Shown one piece after another: positions 25,212-36,439 of a stretch of DNA of 64,000 nt. The stretch is from Brienomyrus brachyistius (Eukaryota > Chordata > Actinopteri > Osteoglossiformes > Mormyridae): assembly GCF_023856365.1 (NCBI RefSeq), contig NC_064540.1, forward strand, positions 2,663,501 through 2,727,500. Direction: 5' to 3'. Each line of letters opens with the position of its first letter. The stretch's first letter is position 1. The notes under the pieces are model-generated. The model made no database searches, was not told the DNA's origin, and saw nothing but the letters and a program-made list of their open reading frames with translations. A program made the position numbers and the translations under genes.

Positions 25212-26297
25212 TTCATTCACCCTCCTGTGTTCCCACACACAGCATTGCCTATGTACACATCCACAAAGTCACACTAACATACACACAGACCCACCTCCTG
25301 TGCCTTTTTTCCCCTGGGCTCATGAAATTCAGATGAGCTGCACACACATACATATCCAGCTGTGCTGATTAGAGGCCATAGCTGCATGGGGGGGGGAGAC
25401 AACAATGCAAGGCCTCATCACCCCCCTCCTCCCAGAGCTCAGAGAAAACCAAAAAACCGAACATTACCTGTCATCCAAAGGAAGGCTTTTGCTGAAATCT
25501 TCACTCCATTGCATTTAAAAGTTAATTGCAGTTTCAGCCTCCAGAGTCGGGTCACAAAAAAAAAAAAAAAAAAAAAACACTGTCTGCCATTTTCTCCCAT
25601 TTTCCCATAATTCAGTTCACCACCTGCTGTGCCTGTGGATGGGCCATATTAGGCATCAATGGGACATGAATGCTGTGGCTTCGAAATGCTTTCAAATTTA
25701 GCAAATTGTTCCAAAAAATCCCAGCAAAAAATTATAGCAGCAGGACACCCACCATTTTCATATTCAATGAACAGATTTCAGTTTGAAGGGAAGAAGAAAA
25801 TGTAATGTGTAGGAATCACATTTTCATGATTCCTTGCTCCTGTTTTATCAGAATAAGTTAAATCCCACAAGGCACAGGATATGAGGTGGTACATCCAGGT
25901 CAGGACGTCGCTCCAGGTTAACCAAGGAAGGTTTAATTAGCACATTGTAACTGGTTGTTGTAGAATATAGCAAATGAAGAGGAGTATTTGCATGACACAT
26001 AATATGGCATCCATGCATACCGCTTGATTAACTGCTTATCGTCTACAAGGTCACTGAGCTTCTAGACTAGGTAGGATGACCTTGAACAGGATGCCAGTCC
26101 TTGGCAGAGCAGACATAATTACGAGTTAACGTGTTCGGTATGTTGCGTGGCCTTTAAGGTTGCTCTTTGTTCAGTCATACCACTGTGCTCAGTTTCAGTT
26201 TACCAAACCTTCAGGGGGCTGCATGTACTATTTCCCGTCTTTTACAAACATGAGCATCCCCTGTTAGTGTAAAGAGACAGACAGAGGTGAACATGTA

Positions 26298-26882
26298 CAG
26301 CAGTACCGGAAAGTTAGTGAACCCTTTATCATTTTTCCCTATTTCTGCATAAATACGATCTAACACAGAGGTATTCGAACTGTGGGGTGCACTGCCCTGG
26401 GAGGGGTGTGAAGGAATTGCAGGGGGGGGGGGGGGGGAAATAACGGAAGTTTGTGTGGGTTGCTTGACGTGGTAGAAGACGAAACTGCAACCTTTACAAA
26501 TATAAAATATAGTCTGAACACATTATATGCCTGTACACATTATATGACAGTAACAAATTAAAATGATTCAATTATGTAATATATACAGAAATAGGGTCAG
26601 TGGGGGTGTATGTGTGTGGTGAGTGGGGGGGGGGGGAGTTTTAGGACAAATATATCAGCCCTAGAGGGCCCTGTCAAAAAAAGCTGGAATACCACTGATC
26701 TAGAACATGATCAGATTTTATCTAGTCTCACAACTAGATAAAGAGAATCTAGCTACAGGGGACACAAATATGTTATACTGCCGATGTTTGCGTGTGAAAG
26801 ATTATGTGAAACTTTCCTCTCCATAACTCCTGTGACCCCCTTTTCTACAGCAATGACTCCAAATAAACATTTCTAGTAGCAC
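26298..26882. mobile_element. Tc1-like element fragment, interrupted by a MITE
   Basis: The left part (26298-26365) has AAAGTTAGTGAACCCTTTAT and ATTTCTGCATAAATACGATC. After the insertion it continues with ACATGATCAGATTTTATCTA, AGATAAAGAGAATC and TGTGACCCCCTTTTCTACAG. These blocks match the terminal region of a widespread fish Tc1-like transposon. The transposase gene itself was not seen. Confidence 0.7.
26366..26697. mobile_element. hAT-type MITE nested in the Tc1-like element
   Basis: The ends CAGAGGTATTCGAACTGTGG and AAGCTGGAATACCACTG are inverse. Flanks ATCTAACA (26358-26365) and ATCTAGAA (26698-26705) look like a mutated 8-bp target duplication. Removing it restores the expected Tc1 order. 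It contains long G runs. Confidence 0.75.
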
Positions 26883-28055
26883 TGTAGCCCCTCCACTGTT
26901 CCTCTGTAGCCCCTCCGCTGTTCCTCTGTAGCCCCTCTGCTGTTCCTCTGTAGCCCCTCCATTGTTCCTCTGTAGCCCCTCCACTGTTCCTCTGTAGCCC
27001 CTCCACTGTTCCTCTGTAGCCCCTCCACTGTTCCTCTGTAGCCCCTCTGCTGTTCCTCTGTAGCCCCTCCACTGTTCCTCTGTAGCCCCTCCACTGTTCC
27101 TCTGTAGCCCCTCCATTGTTCCTCTGTAGCCCCTCCATTGTTCCTCTGTAGCCCCTCCATTGTTCCTCTGTAGCCCCTCCACTGTTCCTCTGTAGCCCCT
27201 CCGCTGTTCCTCTGTAGCCCCTCTGCTGTTCCTCTGTAGCCCCTCCATTGTTCCTCTGTAGCCCCTCTGCTGTTCCTCTGTAGCCCCTCCACTGTTCCTC
27301 TGTAGCCCCTCTGCTGTTCCTCTGTAGCCCCTCCACTGTTCCTCTGTAGCCCCTCTGCTGTTCCTCTGTAGCCCCTCCACTGTTCCTCTGTAGCCCCTCC
27401 ACTGTTCCTCTGTAGCCCCTCCACTGTTCCTCTGTAGCCCCTCCATTGTTCCTCTGTAGCCCCTCCACTGTTCCTCTGTAGCCCCTCCACTGTTCCTCTG
27501 TAGCCCCTCCATTGTTCCTCTGTAGCCCCTCCATTGTTCCTCTGTAGCCCCTCTGCTGTTCCTCTGTAGCCCCTCCACTGTTCCTCTGTAGCCCCTCCAC
27601 TGTTCCTCTGTAGCCCCTCCATTGTTCCTCTGTAGCCCCTCCATTGTTCCTCTGTAGCCCCTCTGCTGTTCCTCTGTAGCCCCTCCACTGTTCCTCTGTA
27701 GCCCCTCCGCTGTTCCTCTGTAGCCCCTCTGCTGTTCCTCTGTAGCCCTTCCGCTGTTCCTCTGTAGCCCCTCCGCTGTTCCTCTGTAGCCCCTCTGCTG
27801 TTCCTCTGTAGCCCCGCCGCTGTTCCTCTGTAGTACCTCCTCTGTTCCTCTGTAGCCCCTTCGCTGTTCCTCTGTAGTACCTCCTCTGTTCCTCTGTAGC
27901 CCCTTCGCTGTTCCTCTGTAGTACCTCCTCTGTTCCTCTGTAGCCCCTTCTGCTGTTCCTCTGTAGCCCCTCAACTGTTCCTCTGTAGCCCCTCCGCTGT
28001 TCCTCTGTAGCCCCTCCGCTGTTCCTCTGTAGTACCTCCTCTGTTCCTCTACACC
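26882..28055. repeat. 22-bp minisatellite
   Basis: About 53 tandem copies of TGTAGCCCCTCCACTGTTCC-TC with variants at a few positions (CCAC, CCAT, CCGC, CTGC). A divergent subtype (TGTAGTACCTCCTCTGTTCC) is clustered at the 27830-28055 end. The minus strand lacks stops in all three frames, producing a 468-codon frame and two shorter overlapping ones made of GYRGT/EGLQRN/GGATEEQ repeats. There is no sign that it is translated. Confidence 0.96.
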
Positions 28056-30250
28056 ACTGTTCTTATGAAACTCATCATGCATGACAATGTCCACCAGTCT
28101 ACCCAACGCAGAGTCCAAGTCAGGTTTGTTCTTCTCCATGTGACGACCTAATTGGCACCCTGTTATTGGCTGCCGGAACACAGAACGCTTGAAGAGGCAT
28201 AATTGCATGCTGCTGTCTATTAATTAGTGGTACATCATTAGCATCCGGATCACAGAACGGGTGTGCCCCACCTCCCTCATGAGCAGCCCCCCAGCCCTCC
28301 CTGTGATGAGGTCGTCAACAGTCTCCTCGGCGGCGGCACCAGAATTCAAAGTCCTCTCGCGTGGACTGTAATTTTCTGTTTGTTTCCAGGGAGAAACTAA
28401 TGTAAAGAAAACAACTCCATAAGTAATTGGGCATGCGGTATGAATGTGGTATTACCCTATTCTCCTTTTTAGGGCTCCTTACTGCAGCATGACGATTAAG
28501 TGAAACCCAGATATTGTGCTCGGATGGACTGAGTGTGGATAATTAGCACGATGGTGCATCAGGTCATTTTTCAATGCATATCTGTCCTCCACGAACGGCT
28601 GAGTCCCCTCTTGAGTGTAGGGGACTCTTGGCTGAGTCCCCTAATCCCCCCTTAAACGTTAATGCTCATGACACAGCGGGCGGGACAAGTTCACGCGGAG
28701 CTGTAGTTCTCCTTTAAGGACTTTCTCCGCACTTATTTTGCTACGCTGCTCTCTCCACATCCATTAGACACTCTTTACTATGAGTGCATGTGCGTTGCAT
28801 TGTGTGACTGTGGCTGGCCTCAGAATAATTGCAGCGTTGGCATAACAACCGGCGGCAGGTCAATCACGGGAGAACGCCTCATCTGGTTCTCCTCAAACGG
28901 CCTCCGGACTTTCACCTGATGTTTTGTACATGCGTATTACCTTACATTGGCTAAGTCTGGTTTGGATTCCCAGAATCCCAAAGAGGTGGATTCACTGGCC
29001 ACAAGGGGTCAGGCGTGAAGAGAAATCAGAGACTGCACTTGTGATCAGAAGGTCGCCAGTTGAAATCCAGAGCTTGGCAGAGCGATTCCCCTATTGGGCC
29101 CTTGAGCGAGGCCCTTAACCCCCTGAATGGCCCCAGGGACTGTCTGCCCCTGCTTTCTCAGTTGTGTGTAACTTTGGGTAGAAGTGTTTGCTAGATAAAT
29201 GTGAAGTAGTGTGATGTAAATCAGAAAAACAGAGGAATCAAACCTCAGATCGAAAATTAAAATGGACTCTGAGCACAGATTGGTGGACTGCTGGATGCAG
29301 AGGCAAACTGGAGGCACAGAGATGTGACGCTATACTGGAGCTATAAATGCCTTCTGGGGCTCCATCACACCCTTGTATGCCTGCTGCCAACGCTATTCTG
29401 GGGCTAGAGGAACAGCAGAGAGTCGCCCAATTGTAGCCTCTCTCTGAACCCTATAATATTCAGTCCCTTTGTACAACAAAGCTATCAGTACAAGTCTACT
29501 ATTAATCTGAGAGATGGGAAATGATACTTTTCTGACCCTCAGATGGAAACTCGGATCTTACAGAGGCTCAGATTTTGACAGCAGAAACAGAGACGGGTGT
29601 CGGAAAAAGGGGCAGAATAAACGCTAATTCAAAAGTGCGGTAAGTGAAGTAAAAATGTAACCAACGTGAATAACAAAGCACTGATCAAAGATGAAATTGA
29701 CAGGTGTGAACATGAACGAGTCAAATGAGCAGATGTGCATGAAACAAAGAGGTGTGCAGACACATGAGTAAGAAGAAGAAGTTTCGAAGTTGCATTATGA
29801 CACAGACACACACATATATATATATAAATTTATACATACGAACACACGTTACAGGGAGTGTTTCATAAGCAGACGTGATCGCTTCCCTTTGTGATGTCAG
29901 ATGAGTCGTCAAAGACAAAGGAAGACCAGCTGTCTTGCGGAAGTATCTTTCTTGCTGGTTTACCAGTGAGGTACACAGGACAGGAATACACATTACAAGC
30001 TTCCATTGAACAAACACAGGAAGGAGTTTGTCAGTTATTGGATGCAATCAATAGCCTATTTACAGCAAATGCAGTATTATTCCATTCTTGACTTTTTTTT
30101 TTCCTGGTCTCATAGACCAGCTTATGAGTCAGTGGGTGTGGTTGCAGTAGAGCGCTGTCATTGGCCAGGGGGAAGGTGGGCGTGGCTTCAGGTGTGGCAC
30201 TGAAATGTTTGGAGACAGAGGTCTGATCATTTTTAATGAATGTGTGGATG
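28056..30250. other. Intergenic, one SINE, no gene
   Basis: Downstream flank of npff. Apart from the SINE at 29035 no coding or RNA gene was recognised. Confidence 0.45.
29035..29215 (+). mobile_element. tRNA-derived SINE
   Basis: Same family as 23205: GATCAGAAGGTCGCCAGTTG, CTTGAGCGAGGCCCTTAACC, then TTTGCTAGATAAATGTGA. The B box is partly degraded. Confidence 0.7.
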
Positions 30251-30251
30251 T

Positions 30252-30257
30252 TTTATT
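30252..30257 (-). terminator. Poly(A) signal of npff
   Basis: AATAAA on the minus strand 62 nt after the npff stop codon. The distance fits a short 3' UTR. Confidence 0.65.
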
Positions 30258-30319
30258 CATGGTGTTTGAATTCTTCCCGCTCCCCTGCAGTTGACTCTCA
30301 GCTCTCTTTCGCCTCCTCC

Positions 30320-30440
30320 CTACTTCTTGCCAAACCTCTGTGGCACAGCCATGCTCCATATCTCCCCCGGTGCCATCTCCCAGTCCTGAGAGTGCATTCG
30401 CCCGTAGGAACCCAGACCTCCTCTTGCACCACGCCCAAAC
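30320..30440 (-). CDS. npff: npff exon 3: peptide cleavage site, second PQRF peptide, stop
   Basis: Acceptor CTCCCTCAG. The first base completes Arg, then [28 protein letters not shown] and TAG. The PQRFGKK end is the same layout as mammalian NPFF (APQRFGKK). The single basic R after FG in the first peptide and KK after the second give the expected processing points. Confidence 0.93.
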
Positions 30441-32279
30441 CTGAGGGAGACGGAGGTGGTTTAAGAAAATGACGCGACTATATTATGTTAAAAATATATT
30501 TTCTTAATCTGGATAGAAATATTTAGCCATACGTGTTGCTGGGCTTTCAGCATGCATTACTCAGAGTACCCGGATGTGTCTTGACTTTCAGTTTTATAAC
30601 GGACATGTACAGTATAGATATTGCATGTAGAATTCTTTTCAAAATTCATTTCTAAGAGAAACAATAATAAAACCAAGTGAAAAATATCAATGAGAGGATG
30701 GAATGTGAACAGAAGGAAGTCTAGCTTCTATTCGTGGTTCTGTTTCATTTCTTCATCGCTATCTGGATGCTAGTGATCCATGCTGACCGGCATGAGACTT
30801 ACCTCTGTGGCTGGTAGAGGATCGAGGGGTTACGGTCACTCCTCTCGAACCCTTGGAAAAGCGAGCGCAGCACGGCTGTCAGGACGCGCTCGTCCAGTCC
30901 GTGTCTCCCATTATTGTCACTGTCCTGAAATTCAAACCAGGCGCTCTCACCTCTCCACATTCTAGAACCTTCTACCCAACAGATACTGTCCCCCCTACTG
31001 GTAGGATATTACCGTCACGCCCCAATTCTGTTCAATTTGATTTCCAGTGTGTAAAAGTGATGCTGAAGTGGTGTAGTTCACCTCTGCAGGGTACTGTTAT
31101 TGACACACCTTGACCAGACACATAAAATGAAAGGAGACACTAACAAATGGACCAGTTTTCTTTTAGATGAAACCTATTTGTAGTTTGAAGACCAAACAGG
31201 CGCTAAAACGATATGAGCAAAGAGAAACCTGACCGAAAATGACCCAACTCATTTTTCACAAGACCTTGATCTCTACCCACAAGAAGCCAGATTTAGTGCT
31301 CAGCCTGACTGTCTGGAAGGCTGCCATAAGTCTTGGTTGAGGGGGGGGGCTGATATTTAGCAGTGCCAACCCCAGACCAAACCACCCAGTCAGACCAAAG
31401 GACTCTCATGAACTCTGCTCTGCCAGCGTTCCCTGGAGGCCCGCATTATGGCAGGGGCAGAGCCAGACTGGGTCTGCTGGAGGCCCCACTATCCTCCATG
31501 AAGCATTTTCAGCTTGGTTTATTTTTATACGGCACCCTTTTCACGAGCGCAGACATAAAAAATGTAAACATGACACAGTTTGAGAAGTCAGAGCGGTAAA
31601 AAAAAAAAATCAGGACAAATTAAAGAAAGACCTACATAAGCAATCCATCTTCCATAACCTTGTACTAAGTCCAGGGCTGAGGGGGATATAAAGCACAGGG
31701 TACACACACACACACACACACACACATAAACAAACTAATTACAATAGGCTAATTACCCTAATTGCTAATGAACTGTAGCACCCACATAGGTAAGATAAAG
31801 GTGTCTGCAAAATATATGTGACTAGTCATTTTAATATGTCACTTAATCTACAATGTGACCTCATTAGTGCTGTCAAAGTCTACTGCGGACGGTGAACCCA
31901 CTTTGCTGCAATGTCTTACATTTGTTTAAATAATTGCAACCAAAGCAATTATAAGAATCTGAACTTTAAAGGCAGATGGATTTATAACCTAATTTAAATG
32001 GTAGTCCAATGTACTTCACTGTAGTGTAAACTAACTTACTGTGAAAATTGTAGCTTGAATTGTGGAGTCTGTTTGGATGATATTTTCGGAGAGGCTCTGG
32101 TGTAATCCCGGTACCAGGGCTGCACTCACCAGGGCCCCCGCGGGCGTCTCCGTCAGGCTGTCTCTCGGGTCACCGTGCCGGCCGTCGCTGGACTCCAGAT
32201 GCCTGTCGTCCTGGAGCTCGTGTCCCACTCCACCCACGGCCAGGAAGCCCAGGAGGACGAACCACACGGCCGTCTCCAT
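30320..32279 (-). CDS. npff: Neuropeptide FF precursor (complete, three exons)
   Basis: Secreted precursor of PQRF-amide neuropeptides that act on NPFF receptors to modulate pain, opioid and neuroendocrine signalling (family knowledge). Coding exons: 32279-32130 (150 nt), 30924-30803 (122 nt) and 30440-30320 (121 nt with stop), with GTGAGT and GTAAGT donors and phases 0 and 2 that match. The 130-residue product has a signal peptide ([17 protein letters not shown]), an acidic spacer, then [13 protein letters not shown], whose PQR-F codon junction is split by intron 2, and a terminal AVPQRFGKK. Both PQRF cores are followed by Gly plus basic residues, the signal for amidation and cleavage. Two peptides in this order, with the second at the extreme C-terminus, match vertebrate NPFF. 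Length is close to mammalian NPFF (about 113). No defect is visible. Confidence 0.94.
30803..30924 (-). CDS. npff: npff exon 2: first PQRF peptide
   Basis: Acceptor AATTTCAG and donor GTAAGT. It encodes [20 protein letters not shown] and then NPSILYQPQ plus the first two bases of Arg. The segment [14 protein letters not shown] aligns with the LLHYLLQAMERPGRS helix-like spacer of mammalian NPFF. The frame was too short and lacked an ATG, so it is visible only through the splice sites and the peptide. Confidence 0.92.
32130..32279 (-). CDS. npff: npff exon 1: signal peptide and acidic spacer
   Basis: ATG in a good context (G at -3, G at +4) opens 50 codons: hydrophobic [17 protein letters not shown], then [11 protein letters not shown] and ending TETPAGAL at donor GTGAGT. 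Signal cleavage is plausible near GVGH. The open frame continues past the donor but has no similarity to NPFF there. Confidence 0.92.
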
Positions 32280-32396
32280 GACAGCAGGCTGCGAGTTTGG
32301 TCGCGGCTGCTTCTGCTGGCTCGCCTTGTGTTTCTGAGCTCTTCAGCCTTTCCGGGCCCGGTTCTGACTCCACAATGGTCCGTTCCCCGTGGTCTT

Positions 32397-32405
32397 CCTT
32401 ATATA
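32397..32405 (-). promoter_or_regulatory. TATA box of npff
   Basis: TATATAAGG on the minus strand, 118 nt before the ATG. A transcription start about 30 nt downstream, near 32370, would leave a 5' UTR of roughly 90 nt. A strong TATA box suits a tissue-restricted peptide gene. Confidence 0.7.
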
Positions 32406-32949
32406 CGCCCTACCCACACTCACATCTTTACAGCCTTTGGAGACAAAGCAGAAGGATGACTGGACAGTGTCTGTGTGTCTGTGTGTGTCTATTAGTGCTA
32501 TTAGGGCTGAGGAAGCAGAAAATGGAGTAAATGAAGATTTTTTAAAAAATTAAATGACAAATAAGCCACTGGGGCCAGAGCATTACGTCTCTCTAAGGAC
32601 TGCCAGTCACTTCAAGTATTACTAAATCAGTAAATCCTCAATAATGGGCTGCAGTTTACCATTTAGCATCCTATTCCTCAGATTACAGAAGCTTATAAAA
32701 ACATTAACCCCTCACCTATCCAGTTTTCCTTCACAGACATACATATGTTTCTTGGACACGTGTTCTCGTTCCAGCTGCCAAACCCATGTTGGAAAGGTCA
32801 AAGGATCAAATCCCAGTAGAAACCCATGTTGTACCTTCAAGCTACTGAGACTTACTCCTGAACCTGACCTGCTCCGCAAATATTCACTAGTAGAAAGCGT
32901 GCGTGTTTGTCCAAAATGACATTCAAGCAAGGCAGATTACGTTACATTA

Positions 32950-34228
32950 GACTAGGCTGAGCTTCCAATGAATAACAAAGTGTAAGTTGCACCAGAGCAA
33001 GAGCTACTGAAGGAGAAGACAGAGTCTGATGACCGGAGATGGCTTGGTAGCTCATTCCATCATCAGGGAATCACACATTATAAATATCTTCTCTTGTGTT
33101 GGTTGGATCTCCGGGTGGCCTTGGCAATTTTTGTTTAGTTAATCTCCTATACTTCAGTGTGGTCAGCACCAGATTACTGTGTACAACCACCGGTGATGTT
33201 TCACTACTTCATCACCAAATACAGGGTAGAGATTAGTATCAGATAGGTAGTTAAATCAGTGGTTAATGTCTCGTAAGTGGAAGGATGCTGAATGGCACTG
33301 AATGGCCTTGCACCAGAATACCTTAGAGATCTACTGGCCTCTTTCAGGCCTCCTCGCCTGCTTCGATCTCAAATAGCAGGATATCTATTAGTACCTGGAA
33401 TAGAAAGAACTACTGCAGTCTGCAGAGCTTTTTCTTAAAGGGCTCCATAGCTGCAATAAAGTCTTCCAGCTGATGTATGAGATTCAGGCTCACTCTCAAT
33501 ATTCAAGTGTAGATTGAAATCAGACTTGTTCAGGCTAGAGTTCAGACTCTAGTTTTAGCTCTAGCTAACTGCTCACTGCCAGTTAGACCTATAGTGTGAG
33601 GTGTAGAGCTGGGTGGGGACCGGTGCCATTGGCGGTGGATGAACTGACCAGTCAGTGCTGATGTTCAGGGACTCCCCATGTCTACGTTCCCACTTGCTTC
33701 TCCCTCCTACTTATGCTGCCACAGCCATATCTGCCGCAGCTTATATATCACACTCACCTGCAGTAGGTGTGTGCACTGCCTGTAGTCTCCCCTACTTTGG
33801 CTAACTGCACATTTTATTTCCCCTACCCCACCTGAAGTGTGCTGCCTTAGAGACCCCAAAATATCAGGATATTCTGGATATTCTGGCGGATTTCCAGCTT
33901 GCTCGCCCTTCTGCCTTTGTCGTCTCTCCTTCCTTCCCTGCTGCTGTACCACTGCTCATCCTGCCATCAGAAGCAGCACCAGCACCTGCCTGCCATCACC
34001 TGCCTGCGAGGATGGGCTCCCCCTTTGAGTCTGGTTAGGGTTAGGGCTTCCTCTGGTGCCCCCTGGAGGTTGGGCTCCCCCTTTGAGTCTGGTTTCTCCC
34101 AAGGTTTCTTCCTTCTGCGAGTTTTTCTTTACCACTGTCATCTCTGGCTTGCTCACTGGGGGCTTTGGGATCTTTGAGATAATGTAATGTTGTAAAAATG
34201 CGTTATACAAATAAAATTGAATTGAAAA
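32950..34228 (+). mobile_element. L2-like LINE 3' end
   Basis: The final part, GTCTGGTTTCTCCCAAGGTT, GAGTTTTTCTTTACCACTGT, CTCTGGCTTGCTCACTGGGG and GTTATACAAATAAAATTGAATTG, is the standard 3' UTR of a very common teleost LINE. Upstream GCACCAGAATACCTTAGAGA and similar pieces look like decayed ORF. The 5' limit is approximate and no intact reverse transcriptase remains. Confidence 0.75.
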
Positions 34229-34229
34229 A

Positions 34230-36439
34230 TTTAGTTTTTTTAGAGTCCCTGCTGCCGTATCCAGCAGCCATGTACATAATGTGAATTTCAGCCAATTGTA
34301 TGTTATATGGATGTTAAGACACTGAAAGTTTTACATTTGTGTCCAAATATTTTCTAATGTATTGTCTGCAACATATTTTTTATTTTTTTTGCTTTTTAGC
34401 ATGTTAATTGCAGTCCTCCAAGAGACAATAACAATGTCTGATTTCTCTTTTGTTTTTGTTGTTAATTAAGCATCAGCTTGTGTGGTTCAGATTCACCTGT
34501 AACTGGCCTTTGTTCAGGCCATAAGTGTGGTGGTTTGTTTGCCCGAGGGAGTCCAGAAGTTTCACCACGGTCATCCTGAGTCTCACCGGGCACCCCGAGG
34601 TCCCGAGAGCGGGGATGTTCCACCAGATGTCTGGCAAACTACTTACTGGTGTTTTAGCATCAGTAATAGCCTTTGACTTTTGGACCATTACTTGCCATGG
34701 CAACGGAAGCAGGAGAGACGTTGAGTAAAAGTTTAAACTGCCTCAAGAGACCATGGGTGGGATGCGGATTCATTAGGCGGCATTTCTGTTGTTTTTCTGC
34801 TCTTTTGTGTATCGGGCCTCTTATTGGTTCCTCTTCAATGGCTGTGCGTTTGGTGGCCGCCATTGTTTTCCCAGCTGACCTGGCAGGTATTTAAGGGTGC
34901 CTCAGCCTCTGATATCCACCCATTGGGGCTGCGTGTAACAGTACAGTGCAGTTTGTAATAAAGGCGCTCATAGGTCAGCCCAGGATGACACGCCCTCTGT
35001 GGGGTCCTGACATTAACTGACCATCACTGAGGAAGCCAGTGCAGCCGAAAGTCTGACTCTTAAAAGACTTTATTTATAAAAACCTAAATGAGCTGTATAC
35101 TATATAACATCGACAAATGAACCAATATACACAAACAGCAAAAAACTAGATAAGTATACTAGATATATACTTATTTCCTTTGATTTCATCTGATAGATTA
35201 GATTCAGGCAGCGATTGCATTGTATTTCATCCTAGAGCAAGAATATTTTCTGGAAATCTGACAAGTTAAGCTTGCCTGTTGTTGTTTTTTTCCTTCAAAT
35301 GTTATTTTAAATGATTTACAGGCTGATTTAGTAGCGCCTCAGCCCTCGTCCACTTCAATAAAGTCATTAATCAGAAAGTCACCTCAGCTGGCATTTGAGA
35401 TGTTAATCAGATGCTAATTAAAGCCTTTCCATGAAAATCTGTGGGAATGTAGCCCTCGAGGTGCAGGCTGGGGTAAACAGTGACCCAAATGCTGTTTAGA
35501 GGAAACCCATCCTGGATAAATATGTGTGATGTGGGCAGGTGGCAGCCTCAGGACCCGTCCCCCGAAGAAAATGAAGACACCAAAGGAAGTGGACTTAATG
35601 TAAACAGATTACACACTCAATTAAGTCTGGCTAAATTAATATTTGCCTCTTGGGCTTCAGAGATTTTACGTGGTAAGGTTGCTGAAGCCAGAGGGATTTC
35701 CGTGGAGATGAGATCGATCGCTGAAAAAGACTTTCAGATTGATAAAGCTGGACAAATACCAGCGTGAAAGTTGTGTAACGCGATATCAGATCGATACGAA
35801 GGATCGTTAAATGCATCGCAAATTAGAAAACGAGAAAGAGAGTAAGATAACGCATGTGGCCTAATTCTGGCGACCTAACAGTGATGATAATGATCTTCTA
35901 GGCAAAAACAAAAACCGCTTCTGTCTTAGTGACTTTTTCTCACTTTGTCCTTCAGCCAGAAGCCGCCCAGATCCCTCAAGCGCAGTAAAGAGGCCACACG
36001 TTTGTCTGCCTTCCCTCCCTTTTTCCGTAGGGCTCCGTGGCTTTCGTTTCATGTTTTATTTACAGTAGTGCACAAATACAGCCAGAAAATAAATAAACAC
36101 GTGAGCATGACAAACAATCAGCATGTACAGTAAGGTTTGTCCATGCATTTAAACAAGATTGTCCAGCAATATTTATGCATGGACTTCAATGGCAGTTCGT
36201 CTCCATGACAACAGGTAACCACTTAATTGACTTACTCCCAGGGATTACAGCCACTTAAATCCAATGCTAATCCACATCCAATTACATTTCTCTCCTCACG
36301 TACAGCAGTCAAAACTGATGCCTATTTTTTTTGTTTGTTTTTTAAAAAATATACTTCCTTATATTTCATATTTAGGTTGCACTACCAAAAGGCACTTACA
36401 AAACAACTTAGCAATAAAACAGCAAAATACTACCATTGT
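34230..36439. other. No gene recognised
   Basis: Intergenic sequence between the LINE and the presumed itga7 3' UTR. Frames are short and without family similarity. Confidence 0.45.

Noticed and set aside
24176..28055. Tandem repeats as a possible CRISPR array
   Set aside because: Units are contiguous with no unique spacers, and the genome is vertebrate.
26802..28208. 468-residue GYRGT/EGLQRN repeat protein on the minus strand
   Set aside because: All three frames are open because the 22-bp unit lacks stops. The flanking codons resemble no known protein and there is no promoter or splice support.
32031..32129. Continuation of the npff exon 1 frame past its donor
   Set aside because: A consensus GTGAGT donor and the in-phase exon 2 explain the gene. 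The extra residues match nothing in NPFF.
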